From positions 37,696,001 through 37,760,000 of the forward strand of contig CM034546.1 of assembly GCA_020055645.1 (NCBI GenBank): 64,000 nucleotides of DNA. Direction: 5' to 3'. The notes below the pieces were generated by a model. That model ran no database searches, was not told where the DNA came from, and worked only from the letters and a program-made list of their open reading frames with translations. Source of the DNA: Tomocerus qinae (taxonomy: Eukaryota > Arthropoda > Collembola > Entomobryomorpha > Tomoceridae). The translations under genes were made by a program, and so were the position numbers. Every line of letters begins with the position of its first letter. Positions within the stretch are counted from its first letter, which is position 1. Positions 35,842-46,673 of this stretch are shown here, piece by piece.

Positions 35842-36016
35842 ATCGTCTGCTTAATATTACAACGTAACAAGCCATTTTATTAAGGCTGCTACAAAGTAAT
35901 AAGCCATTTACCAAGGCTGCTACAAAGTACCAAGCCACTGTATAAAGAGATGTGGTTTGTTACTTTGTAGCAGCATGATAAAATGGCTTGTTAGGCTGTA
36001 ATATTAAGCAGACGAT
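35842..36016. repeat. MITE-like inverted repeat, ~58-bp arms
   Basis: Starts ATCGTCTGCTTAATATTAC and ends with its reverse complement; arms also share the ACAAGCCATTTTAT and GCTGCTACAAAGTAA blocks. Between the arms the GGCTGCTACAAAGTA block is repeated. No target duplication was recognised. It lies only 60 bp from the preceding inverted repeat. Confidence 0.8.
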
Positions 36017-37267
36017 ATGCTTCCTACTAATCAGTATCAACCTGTAATTCTCATATTTATCTTTGAATAAGACACCAACTTGTATGCGTATGTATTTTTG
36101 AATAAGTTCATATTTCGAAGAACTCATACTTTGACGCAGTTTAAAACAATTAGTAATTTTTCAAATAATCGTTTAACTTATATTTACAGGTCTATTATTT
36201 CTGTCAGTTATGTAGTAAAGATGAATTAAAACCTGAATTAGCTCATCCGTTTCTGTCTATTTTCAAAAGAAATAATTAAAGTTTTAAGTTTTGATGGAAA
36301 CATTGAAGTTTTTGTATATAGATATTAAAGTATATTTAAAGTTCAATAGTACTCCCACATGTATTAGTAGATGAATAGTTCATAGTAATAAGTAACAATA
36401 ACAAGAGGGGAAAGGTCGAAATAGTAGGTAATAATAAGTAATAATTGATAATATAGGTAATAATAAGTAATAATAAGCAACAAGAGACGAAAAGTCTTTA
36501 ACAATCGACCTTCATTAAAACTGTTATTGAAAGCTGCATAGCAACCGTAAAATGCAGAATAAGAAGTGAATAAGTGCTCATAATATCATCGTACACATTT
36601 TATTTAAGGTTAATAACACCGGAAATGAAATTACCTTCCAAATATTTAATACACAGACAAAAACAAGCTTATTCAATTAGGGCTTAATACTTAGATATAC
36701 CTACCCATGTTTGTTTACTATATATTTACGTTATGTTAACAATTATATATTCAACTTTCCATTTTAAATCCCAGCCTTACTAAATCTATATCAGTATTGT
36801 AAGTGTGAGTGAATTATTTACAAATGCATTCTTCTACTATTAGATTTGATTGAATACAATTACAAGTTTGTGATATGATATAATAATCCAAGTTGCGCCA
36901 TTTCAAAATAGCTCAAGAAAGGCATTAATATTTGGTAGATACGCTTATGGTAATCAACGAAAACAGTTGAATATGCCAATGTGAGATTATAGCTACTAAA
37001 TAATATGTTATCAGCGCGCGTTAATATGACTCCCTCTCCTTCTCCTTACAACTTAGCGACATTCGCCGAACAAAAATAGTTGAATTTTGTCAAACGCTTA
37101 GGGACATATCATGAAAATTAAAGTTTGATTGGGAAGATTTCCCATTTTGATAGCCATTCGTCCAAATTCCATAAGTTCCTTATAGTGTTCTAAGGACATA
37201 AAAATCGGATTCTTGTCGGCAAGTGTGTGTCACTAGTTGGACGTAATACAGTATACCCCTACTTGAA
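36017..37267. repeat. 3' flank of receptor copy C
   Basis: From about 36500 it follows the conserved flank of copies A, B and D. Before that it resembles about 28560-28800. Contains TAATAATAAG-rich short repeats near 36370-36480. No gene. Confidence 0.55.
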
Positions 37268-38694
37268 TTATCGCGATGTAAGAAGCAAAAGTGTTAGTAA
37301 ACCGTTTGTCATGGCTTCATAACAATCGGCAAGATGTTTCTGCCTCACATACCTGAGAGTTCCATATCGAATCCCGTAAGGAAGTAATGATAAAACGACT
37401 TTTCGTGTTACCTTCTGCTTTAGTCTGGATCTTCTTACTTGTAGCTTGTAGGATTAGCCTTGAGTTGCCATCCAACAATTTCCCTGCCCCTAACATCATC
37501 ATTGTGATTAGAATGCAACTGTTGAGAACCATAGACATGAAGAAACCAACTTCTATCATAGTCAAGACTTTGTGGAACCGAAATATAAGAAAATTTGATA
37601 CTGTTGCTGCAAAAGTCATGACAAATATGAAGATCGGCAGGAATATTTTCTCACAACTGCAATTGTAAGCACTATTGAGAATTTGCAGCATCCTGAATTC
37701 CATTAATTTTTCTTCCAGGGGCATTTCTCTGATAAATAATTACATTTTATGTCTAATTTCAAATTAAAAGTTTAGACTTATTGAAAATTGTATGCTCACC
37801 CTAACAGATTGTTTTGCCAGCGGATACTGTAAAGAAGATAGATGACATTATAGAATACCGCAAAAACAAATAGCCAGCTTGAAACTATTTTTATGATGAT
37901 ATCCAGAACAGATATGATGATGTAAGGAATGATGTGCATTGAAAAATGTTTGTCCAGGTAATTTTGCATCAATTGATTTTGACTTATTGCCACTAGTAAT
38001 AAAATCAGGCTGGGTATGTACGGAATAAATGCAAGGAATACATAGGATATTATTTTTTCCAATTTTGATTTCAATTCCACAATCCCTGATAGATCTAAAA
38101 TATTAAAGTAGAACAATATTTAAAGTTTTTTTAATTGCAGCTAATTGGTTATTAATACATAGGAGAATATATTCATACTTTTGGTACGCTGACATATTTT
38201 TGACAGCTGGTTGATGACATACACCATTTGGTGCTTCCGATTTGACCAGATTCCTGCATGTTGAGTACATTTCCATATAAGACATAACCCACATGAAGGA
38301 CAATACATTTTCGTAGATCTTTGATTGACCATTTTTGATATCTTGAACCAAATATGCAATTTGGTAAATGAAACCAATTAAGGTCGACATAATTAATATC
38401 TTAAGCGGATATTTCCATTTAGGTTAGCCTTTGGTTCAATCCATCCCATGAATAGGGAAGGATGCCCAAACTGTGAAATAAACTCACATAAATTCCAAAT
38501 ACTTGCAAACAGATGTTTTCATCAGTAAGATTTAAGACGTCGTTCTTTATTTTCGCAAATTTTAAAAATAGAAGATTTAATTTCAACCTTTCGAATGATT
38601 TCTGCATGTCTTCAGCAAGAATTGATTTCTTTACTTTGCCTTTCATAATCTTTGAAAACTTACATTGTAATTTGGGCATGTTTTCTGAATCCAA
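37268..38694 (-). pseudogene. Receptor-like copy C, three small indels
   Basis: Exon 1 38179-38694 (starts MDSENMPKLQCK), exon 2 37800-38094 (open), exon 3 37268-37728. Exon 1 lacks 14 bases after NQRL compared with copy E and has one extra G in the CRNL block. Exon 3 has a 7-base tandem duplication (CTTGTAG twice near 37439-37452) that shifts the frame after RLILQ. After the breaks the original frame is still recognisable to the end, including the usual stop context. Splice sites are intact. A degenerating pseudogene of the family. Confidence 0.8.
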
Positions 38695-40056
38695 TAAGAA
38701 ACGCTTTTAAAAACTAATGACAATGGCACCTTTATATAAAATACGAATTTTAAAATTTTAACGATAATAATGTTTATAGGTCGAGACCTATTTCGTTTGT
38801 AAGGCAAATTAAACTGAGAATGCCAGCTATATCTTCAAACTAATTCTACACCTCCGCGTACGGACATTAAATATAGTGAGAACAAGCTTGTAATCATAGC
38901 AGATATATTTTAATATGTTGAGACAATAATAATATGGTAAGAGGTATGGTAAATTAAAATAATTGCGAAGATACTTTCCTTCTCGATATTCAAATAAATC
39001 ATTCAATATCAATATCATTATAGAAACGACGCTGAATGCATACTAATATAGGGCTTCCAAATTTATAATACTATTCAAATTCTAAGTTTAAAATCGCGTT
39101 TTAATCAAAATTATAAAGGCGCTTAAAATTGTATAATGTTCTGCATTAGCGTCTGATTATAAATATAATAGCCAATAATAGTATTATCATCGTAAGCGTT
39201 TTCTCCAAATGTATAACGGAATTTAATTAATAAATAAAGTTAAAATATCAAGTAATGGATAGAACTGTAAATCAAGTACAAGGAACTTGGTACTTACGTT
39301 TGTCCAATTATTATGACGACAATTATGCATCTATATCCACACTCTCAATGGTATTTTAACAAGAGTTTTGCATCATTTCATCCATGATTATCCAGAACAA
39401 AAATGGTTTCACAATATTAACATTTAGCATCATGATTATTCTAAACCTTCTAATGATTTATCCATTGCTTAGTAATTAGTCACCATATTTATAATGTTTG
39501 AGAATTCAGTCCTGAGACTTCGGGTGTCAACGTTTCGCAACTTTTCAAATATTTTGACACCCAATTTTCCGAACATATTTTATATTTCATATTTTAGGGT
39601 TTAGGACTATAGGACTTAAAAATATTTTCATACATATTTTAGCAATTAGAACATTTTGTCCATATTTTGGCCTTTCAAATTAAGGATACACTTTAACACA
39701 GCGTGGAAACTTATAAAAGAAATTAGAAACAATTTAGAAAATAGTTTGGTATTTTTGACGCTTTTTGATTTTTGTACATATTATTATCCTTTTTGGGTAC
39801 CTCTTCTACATATTTTGAAATTTTTTGAAATTTTTTACCTTCATATTTTCGGAAAGTCATCATTAAGTTCAAAGTACTTCTATGTACTACTGCAATTACA
39901 TTATTATATAGCCAAGGTCGACATATCAAGGATTTAAATTTACAATTCTTAAGATCCACTAAATAAATTTAAAGATGATTTAAAAATGCATTTCAGGTAA
40001 CAAAACTGGAATAAATTGTAATAATAATTGGTAATAACATGAGACGAAAAGTCTTT
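38695..40056. other. 5' flank of copy C and spacer to copy D unit
   Basis: 38710-39040 is related to the flank upstream of copy B. Around 39500-39860 there are repeated CATATTTT/TTTGAAATTTT stretches. Nothing else is recognised. Confidence 0.4.
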
Positions 40057-40532
40057 ACAATCAACCCTCATTTAAATTATTATTGATTGATAATTGGATA
40101 ACCAGTAATAACGACTTATAATGCTGTAAAATAATTGGATAAGTGCACATAATATCGTCTTACACATTTTATCTGAAGTAAATAAAGACCAAAATTAAAT
40201 TAATTTTCGAATTTAAATACCCCCAGACAAAGACAGGGCAAGCTTATTCAATATAGGAGGCTTGATACTTAAATATATTCCTACGGGGACGTTAACTAGT
40301 GTCTATTTAAGTGGAAAATAATATATTTAACTTCCCATTTTAAATCTATTTTAATCTGCAAGACCTCAACCGGAACCCCTAATAGTATTTGAAATAATTG
40401 CAACGCCGACCTTACAAAACCAGTATTGCAGGTGGGAATGAATTTTTACAAATACAATCTTCCAATATTGGATTTGGTTAGATACAATTACCATTTGTGG
40501 TGAGATAACAGTACAAAACTAGAACAACAAAA
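40057..40532. repeat. 3' flank of receptor copy D, left part
   Basis: Follows the conserved flank seen after copies A-C, then is interrupted at 40532 by the foldback element and resumes at 46075. Confidence 0.7.
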
Positions 40533-40540
40533 GGGTACTA

Positions 40541-41380
40541 GAAATTAGCTTACGCCGAATAGAATATAGCACACGCCGAAGTGGAAAATAGCCGAAGCCG
40601 AAGTAAAATTTTAGCCCACGCCGAATAGAAGTTAGCCTACACCGATGCATCTGCGCCGAAGCCGAAGGAAAATAGCCGAAGCCGAAGTGGAAAATAGCAT
40701 AGCATAAGTTGGTTGAAATTGGCCAACGCCGAATGGAAAATAGCCGACGCCGAAGCAAAAGTGAAAAGTTGTCGGCGCCGAAGTAAAAATATACCTGCCG
40801 ACGCCGAATAGAACACAGCCGACGCCGAAGTGGAAAATAGCCGAAGCCGAAGTGGAATTTAGCCGAAGCCGAATAGAAATTAGCCTACGCCGACGTGGAA
40901 ATTAGCCGAAACCGACGTGGAAAATTACCGAAGCCTAAGTGGAAATTGGCATACGCCGATGCCGAAGCATAAATTGCCGAAGTTGTGGTGTAAATTTCAC
41001 CGCCGAAGCCGAATAGAACACAGCCGACGCCGAAGTGGAAAATAGCCGAAGCCGACGTGGAAGTCAGCCGTAGCCGAATAGAAATTAGCCGACGCCGCCG
41101 TGGAAATTGGCCGAAGCCGAAGTGGAAAATCGCCGAAGCGTAAGTGGAAATTGGCATACGCCGATGCCGAAGCATAAATTGCAGAAGTTGGGGCGTAAAT
41201 GTCACCGCCGACGGCGAATAGAACACAGCCGACGCCGAAGTGGAAAATAGCCGAAGCCGAAGTGGAATTTAGCCGAAGCCGAATAGAAATTAGCCGACGC
41301 CGACGTGGAAATTAGCCGAAGCCGAAGTGGAAAATCACCGAAGCCGAAGTGGAAATCAGCCGAAGCCGAAATAATATATC
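40541..41380. repeat. GC-rich GCCGAAGCCGAAG short-repeat zone, left arm
   Basis: Degenerate iterations of about 20-24 bases built on GCCGAAGCCGAAGTGGAAAA and variants (GCCGACGCCG, GCCGAATAGAA). Much richer in GC than the surrounding DNA. Open frames here translate to FHFGFGYFP-like low-complexity peptides and are not genes. Confidence 0.9.
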
Positions 41381-41592
41381 TATGATCCTACAAAATCATA
41401 TGTAATGTCAGTATTTATGATGTCAGGATGGTATTTTAGCATATATATGCATGTAGTATGTATGTATGCATGGATGTATATATATATAGTATATATGTAT
41501 GCATGGTTGGATATATGTAGTATGTATGTATGCATGGATGAATGTATAATATGAATGTATGCATGGATGTATATATATAGTATGTATGTATG
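41381..41592. repeat. 31-bp satellite zone of left arm, reverse orientation
   Basis: Contains the reverse complement of the 31-bp unit seen at 42655-43692 (TATGTATGCATGGATGTATA). A second, direct copy of the stretch 41395-41525 follows at about 41937-42070. Confidence 0.85.
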
Positions 41593-41750
41593 CACCAAAC
41601 GAAAATTGGATATAGGCTTATTCGTCCACCAAACAAAAAATGGATATAGGCTTATTCGTCCACCAAACAAAAAATGGATATAGGCTTATTCGTCCACCAA
41701 TCTGAAAGTGGATAGAGGCTTTTTCGATCCTTAAGGGACGATATGTTATA
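41593..41750. repeat. 34-bp tandem repeat and CCTTAAGGGACGATAT end
   Basis: CACCAAAC recurs at 41593, 41627 and 41661 (34-base period) with GGATATAGGCTTATTCG in each unit. It ends in CCTTAAGGGACGATATG. A reversed, related copy lies at 62378-62500, and the end resembles the small element at 27368-27486. Confidence 0.8.
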
Positions 41751-42220
41751 TTATAGATAATTTTTACTGAAATCAAAAAAAATTGTTTAGAGCACATTCT
41801 TTCCATTTTTGATAAATTTTTATAAAAAATTTTTTGTCATTTTTGGTAAACTTTTATGAAAAATTTTTGCCATTTTTTGGTAAATTTTCGTGTAAATTTT
41901 TTGCGATTTTAAATAAATAAAATTCCGACGTATGGTCATATGTAATGTCAGTATTTATGTTGTCAGGATGGTATTTTAGCATATATATGCATGTAGTATG
42001 TATGTATGCATGGATGTATATATATATAGTATATATGTATGCATGGTTGGATATATGTAGTATTCATGTATTCATGGTTAGATATATGTAGTATGCATGT
42101 ATTCATGGTTAGATATATGTAGTATTCATGTATGCATGGTTAGATATATGTAGTATGCATGTATGTATATATATAGCATGTATTATGCATGGATGTATGC
42201 GTAATATGTATGTATGCATG
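41751..42220. repeat. Insertion remnant and second copy of arm sequence
   Basis: 41751-41935 ends in AAAATTCCGACGTA, resembling the right end of the element at 1262-2079. 41937-42110 is a direct repeat of 41397-41525, followed by degenerate satellite variants with GGTTAGATATATGTAGTAT. Confidence 0.6.
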
Positions 42221-42259
42221 GTTAGGTTAGGTTGGGTTAGGTTAGGTTAGGTTAGGTTA
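42221..42259 (+). repeat. Interstitial (TTAGG)n telomere-type tract
   Basis: About eight GTTAG units with one GTTGG variant. TTAGG is the telomere repeat of most arthropods. It lies inside the foldback element, so it is not a chromosome end. Confidence 0.85.
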
Positions 42260-42661
42260 TTAGCATTGATTTGCCTATCTTGGTGACAATATGACTATCT
42301 TTCCTTACCCTGTCTGCAGTGTGCAGATTGCTCTCTTGGTTAGGTGTACACTACGAGTTTACCTAGTGATATACTGGACTGAGGAGCACATGCGAAGGGA
42401 TGCGGGAGGTTGCGATGACTGTCACACCTAATGTGGTCAGCTCACCTAACCTTGCCACCTAAGCACACATAGGTAGAGTACGGGACTGTGTAGGGCTGTA
42501 CCACATAATGGTTCAGTACCCCTCACCAAAGTCTCTTCGTGTAAGTCTGTACACTAAGTAAAGTTGTCCGGGAGTCACTGCAAGTAAGCCACCCCAGGCT
42601 TGAGCGGTAGCATAGCTCTACTACTATAGTAGATGCTGTGCTCTCCCCCTAACCCACACAC
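42260..42661 (+). mobile_element. Dispersed repeat ending in CTCTCCCCCTAACCCACA
   Basis: About 400 bp, more GC-rich than its surroundings, ending in a CA/CATA-rich tail. The last ~170 bp are found again, reversed, at 59944-60136, again with a CA-type tail. Directly after a TTAGG tract and with a microsatellite tail, it could be the 3' end of a non-LTR retroelement or a SINE; no coding frame decides this. Confidence 0.6.
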
Positions 42662-43692
42662 ATACATACATACTATATATATACATCCATGCATACATAC
42701 ATACTATATATATACATCCATGCATACATACATACTATATATATACATCCATGCATACATACATACTATATATATACATCCATGCATACATACATACTAA
42801 ACATACATCCATGCATACATACATACTATATATATCTAACGATGCATACATACATATTAAACATACATCCATGCATACATACATACTACATATATACATC
42901 CATGCATACATACATACTACATATATACATCCATGCATACATACATACTACATATATACATCCATGCATACATACATACTATATATATACATCCATGCAT
43001 ACATACATACTATATATATACATCCATGCATACATACATACTATATATATACATCCATGCATACATACATACTATATATATACATCCATGCATACATACA
43101 TACTATATATATACATCCATGCATACATACATACTATATATATACATCCATGCATACATTCATATTATTCATTCATCCATGCATACATACATACTATATA
43201 TATACATCCATGCATACATACATACTATATATATACATCCATGCATACATACATACTATATATATACATCCATGCATACATACATACTATATATATACAT
43301 CCATGCATACATACATACTATATATATACATCCATGCATACATACATACTATATATATACATCCATGCATACATACATACTATATATATACATCCATGCA
43401 TACATACATACTATATATATACATCCATGCATACATACATACTATATATATACATCCATGCATACATACATACTATATATATACATCCATGCATACATAC
43501 ATACTATATATATACATCCATGCATACATACATACTATATATATACATCCATGCATACATACATACTATATATATACATCCATGCATACATACATACTAT
43601 ATATATACATCCATGCATACATACATACTATATATATACATCCATGCATACATACATACTATATATATACATCCATGCATACATACATACTA
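42655..43692 (+). repeat. 31-bp satellite, ~33 copies
   Basis: Highly uniform unit CATCCATGCATACATACATA plus CTATATATATA (31 bases). Since 31 is not a multiple of three and the unit lacks stops on this strand, all three frames stay open, creating long spurious frames. A few units vary (ACATATAT, AAACATAC, TCATATTATTC). Confidence 0.95.
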
Positions 43693-44593
43693 CAGTATGT
43701 ATCAAAAGTGGGTATACATAGGAGTTTATGGGTATACATTGGAATTTAGTATCCATAGCACTTTCATTGTTAGTTCACTGCTCAATATGCAATTTTTACC
43801 AGCCAGATTTCCCTTTTATTATTTCATTGTTCGTCTCTCTTTCCTTCTTTTCGCAATAAATAATGCGTTGCATCAATCTGAAGAACTCAATATGGATAAA
43901 CTGTCAATAAGTGAGCGAATTGAAATTGTAAAGATGCGGACAACAACGTCGTTACGAAAGGTGGCTGATAGAAGATATCCTGCAAAGACAGTTAGCATCA
44001 AAACAGTAGCAGTTACCACAGCTCGGTTTGATAGGACTGGTTCCGTCAAAACCTTACCAAAAGTAGGAAGACCCACATCTGCTACAAACTCTGTCATGTC
44101 CTATTTTGCACAAACACCGTCCCGATGACCCTGGCCGTCGTATTCTCTTCTGTTCGTGGGTTCAGAATTCGATAACAGCTAATCAGAATTTCACAAAAAC
44201 AATCTTGTTTAGCGACGATGCAATATTCCACTTAAATGGTACTGTGAATCAACAGACTTGTCGGTATTGGTCCAAAACCAACCCCGGTGAATGACTTGCT
44301 GAAGATGCAAGGCTCTCCGAAAACTAAGGGAGTGGATCCTCACAACATTTGGTTCCAGCAAGATGGAACTCCCCCACATTGGCAGTTTATCCATACTGAG
44401 TTCTTCAGATTGAAGCAACGCATTATTTATTGCGAAAAGAAGGAAAGAGAGACGAACAATGAAATAATAAAAGGGAAATCTGGCTGGTAAAAATTGCATA
44501 TTGAGCTGTGAACTAGCAATGAAAGTGCTATGGATACTAAATTCCTATGTATACCCATAAACTCCTATGTATACCCACTTTTGATACATGCTG
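43693..44593 (+). mobile_element. Deleted Tc1/mariner-like transposon with ~215-bp inverted ends
   Basis: 901 bp inside the satellite. Ends CAG(T/C)ATGTATCAAAAGTGG are inverted copies and both sides have TA (43691-43692, 44594-44595). The inverted ends extend about 215 bp each (43693-43908 and 44379-44593) and include the transposase start codon (ATG at 43892). Plus-strand remains: an N-terminal helix-turn-helix piece (MDKLSISERIEIVKM, later TGSVKTLPKVGRP), then in another frame ILFSDDAIFHLNGTVNQ, containing a first catalytic Asp-like segment, then IWFQQDGTPPHWQF, resembling the second catalytic Asp segment. The last catalytic residue region is replaced by the right inverted end. Non-functional as transposase. 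Confidence 0.85.
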
Positions 44594-44595
44594 TA

Positions 44596-45170
44596 TATAT
44601 ATACATCCATGCATACATACATACTATATATATACACCCATGCATACATACATACTATATATATACATCCTACATCCATGCATACATACATACTATATAT
44701 ATACACCCATGCATACATACATACTATATATATACATCCATGCATACATACATACTACATATATACATCCATGCATACATACATACTATATATATACATC
44801 CATGCATACATACATACTACATATATACATCCATGCATACATACATACTATATATATACATCCATGCATACATACATACTATATGTATACATCCATGCAT
44901 ACATACATACTATATATATACATCCATGATACATACTATATATATACATCCATGCATACATACATACTATATATATACATCCATGCATACATTCATATTA
45001 TACATTCATCCATGCATACATACATACTATATATATACATCCATGCATACATTCATATTATACATTCATCCATGCATACATACATACTACATATATCCAA
45101 CCATGCATACATATATACTATATATATATACATCCATGCATACATACATACTACATGCATATATATGCTA
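44596..45170 (+). repeat. 31-bp satellite continued, ~18 copies
   Basis: Same unit as 42655-43692, with some variants (ACACCCATGC, a shortened CATCCATGATACATAC unit near 44930 and TTCATATTATACATTC units). The Tc1-like element evidently inserted into a once continuous array. Confidence 0.9.
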
Positions 45171-45224
45171 AAATACCATCCTGACAACATAAATACTGAC
45201 ATTACATATGATTTTGTAGGATCA

Positions 45225-46060
45225 TAGATATATTTTTTCGGCTTCGGCTGATTTCCACTTCGGCTTCGGTGATTTTCCACTTCGGCTTCGGCTAATTTCC
45301 ACGTCGGCGTCGGCTAATTTCTATTCGGCTTCGGCTAAATTCCACTTCGGCTTCGGCTATTTTCCACTTCGGCGTCGGCTGTGTTCTATTCGCCGTCGGC
45401 GGTGACATTTACGCCCCAACTTCTGCAATTTATGCTTCGGCATCGGCGTATGCCAATTTCCACTTAGGCTTCGGCGATTTTCCACTTCGGCTTCGGCCAA
45501 TTTCCACGTCGGCGTCGGCTAATTTCTATTCGGCTATGGCTGACTTCCACGTCGGCTTCGGCTATTTTCCACTTCGGCGTCGGCTGTGTTCTATTCGGCT
45601 TCGGCGGTGAAATTGACACCACAACTTCGGCAATTTATGCTTCGGCATCGGCGTATGCCAATTTCCACTTAGGCTTCGGTAATTTTCCACGTCGGTTTCG
45701 GCTAATTTCCACGTCGGCGTAGGCTAATTTCTATTCGGCTTCGGCTAAATTCCACTTCGGCTTCGGCTATTTTCCACTTCGGCGTCGGCTGTGTTCTATT
45801 CGGCGTCGGCAGGTATAATTTTACTTCGGCGCCGACAACTTTTCACTTTTGCTTCGGCGTCGGCTATTTTCCATTCGGCGTTGGCCAATTTCAACCAACT
45901 TATGCTATGCTATTTTCCACTTCGGCTTCGGCTATTTTCCTTCGGCTTCGGCGCAGATGCATCGGTGTAGGCTAACTTCTATTCGGCGTGGGCTAAAATT
46001 TTACTTCGGCTTCGGCTATTTTCCACTTCGGCGTGTGCTATATTCTATTCGGCGTAAGCT
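45225..46060. repeat. GC-rich short-repeat zone, right arm
   Basis: Reverse complement of 40541-41380: iterations of CTTCGGCTTCGGC with TTTTCCA spacers. Matches the left arm nearly base for base by eye. Confidence 0.9.
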
Positions 46061-46084
46061 AATTTCTAGTACCCAACAACAAAA

Positions 46085-46673
46085 TGGTTCAAGAAAAGGA
46101 ATAATATTTTCTAGAAAGCTGGCTTAATGGTAATTAGATCTCTCTAGGGAAGAGTTTGTATTTTGATAGTCACACATTCAACCAATTTTTTATTTATAGA
46201 GTATAAGTAATAAGTTATAAGTTTGTTTAGTCAATAAATGACATTGTAAGCCAAGGTCTTAAGTTCTAAGTGCACCTTATGGTGCTACATATAGAGAAAT
46301 CAAAATTGGAGTCTTGAATAAGACTTCTTATGAATGTAAGACTATTCTAAAATTTAAATGACTTAATTACCTGAATTGCCGGATTACCATAAAGAGAACC
46401 AATCGCCGATTTTTAAAAAAAATGTGGTTTGGCCATCAGAATTTAAGCTGATGTCTATAATACAGGCCACATTTATATAAGTTATTTTTATCCTATCAGA
46501 GAAATTTTGAATACGTAGTGAGGGGCAATTCAAGACCAACTTTCAAAACTGTTGTTGGGGCCAGAAATCTTTTTTAGTTGAATGAGAAAATGTCACCACA
46601 TTTAAAGGTGGTATATAGCGGGTAAGTGTCGCGCACGCGTTGTACGTAATAATATTGCTAATACCTGGTTGAA
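46085..46673. repeat. 3' flank of receptor copy D, right part
   Basis: Resumes the conserved flank after the foldback insertion (ATGGTTCAAGAAAAGG), then diverges. No gene recognised. Confidence 0.6.

Larger units (their letters stand above)
40533..46074. mobile_element. Foldback-type element (5.5 kb), 10-bp target duplication
   Basis: The ends GGGTACTAGAAATTAGC and its reverse complement are directly flanked by AACAACAAAA (40523-40532 and 46075-46084). Paralogous flanks of copies A and B near their CAAAATGGCTCAAG and CAAAATAGCTTAAG blocks have no insertion, which supports these borders. Arms of about 1.06 kb (40533-41592 and about 45010-46074) are near-identical inverted copies, each made of an outer GC-rich short-repeat zone and an inner 31-bp satellite zone. 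The core holds later insertions. No transposase of its own is visible. A 10-bp duplication lies within the range of Mutator-like elements; organisation recalls Drosophila FB elements, but kinship is not shown. Confidence 0.85.

Noticed and set aside
40519-41226. Open frames with FHFGFGYFP-like repeats (and the mirror set at 45849-46127)
   Set aside because: Low-complexity translations of the foldback arms' short repeats; present on both arms in opposite orientation.
42505-42520. RNA polymerase III B-box-like GGTTCAGTACC in the dispersed repeat
   Set aside because: Only a partial match and no convincing A box upstream, so a tRNA-derived SINE is not supported.
42689-44128. 479-codon and nested 332- and 262-codon open frames of repeating MHTYILYIYIHAY type
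   Set aside because: They are by-products of the 31-bp satellite, which lacks stops in all plus-strand frames; the tail of the longest one runs into the Tc1-like element.
42655-45170. CRISPR-like array of short repeats
   Set aside because: Head-to-tail satellite without unique spacers, in eukaryotic DNA.
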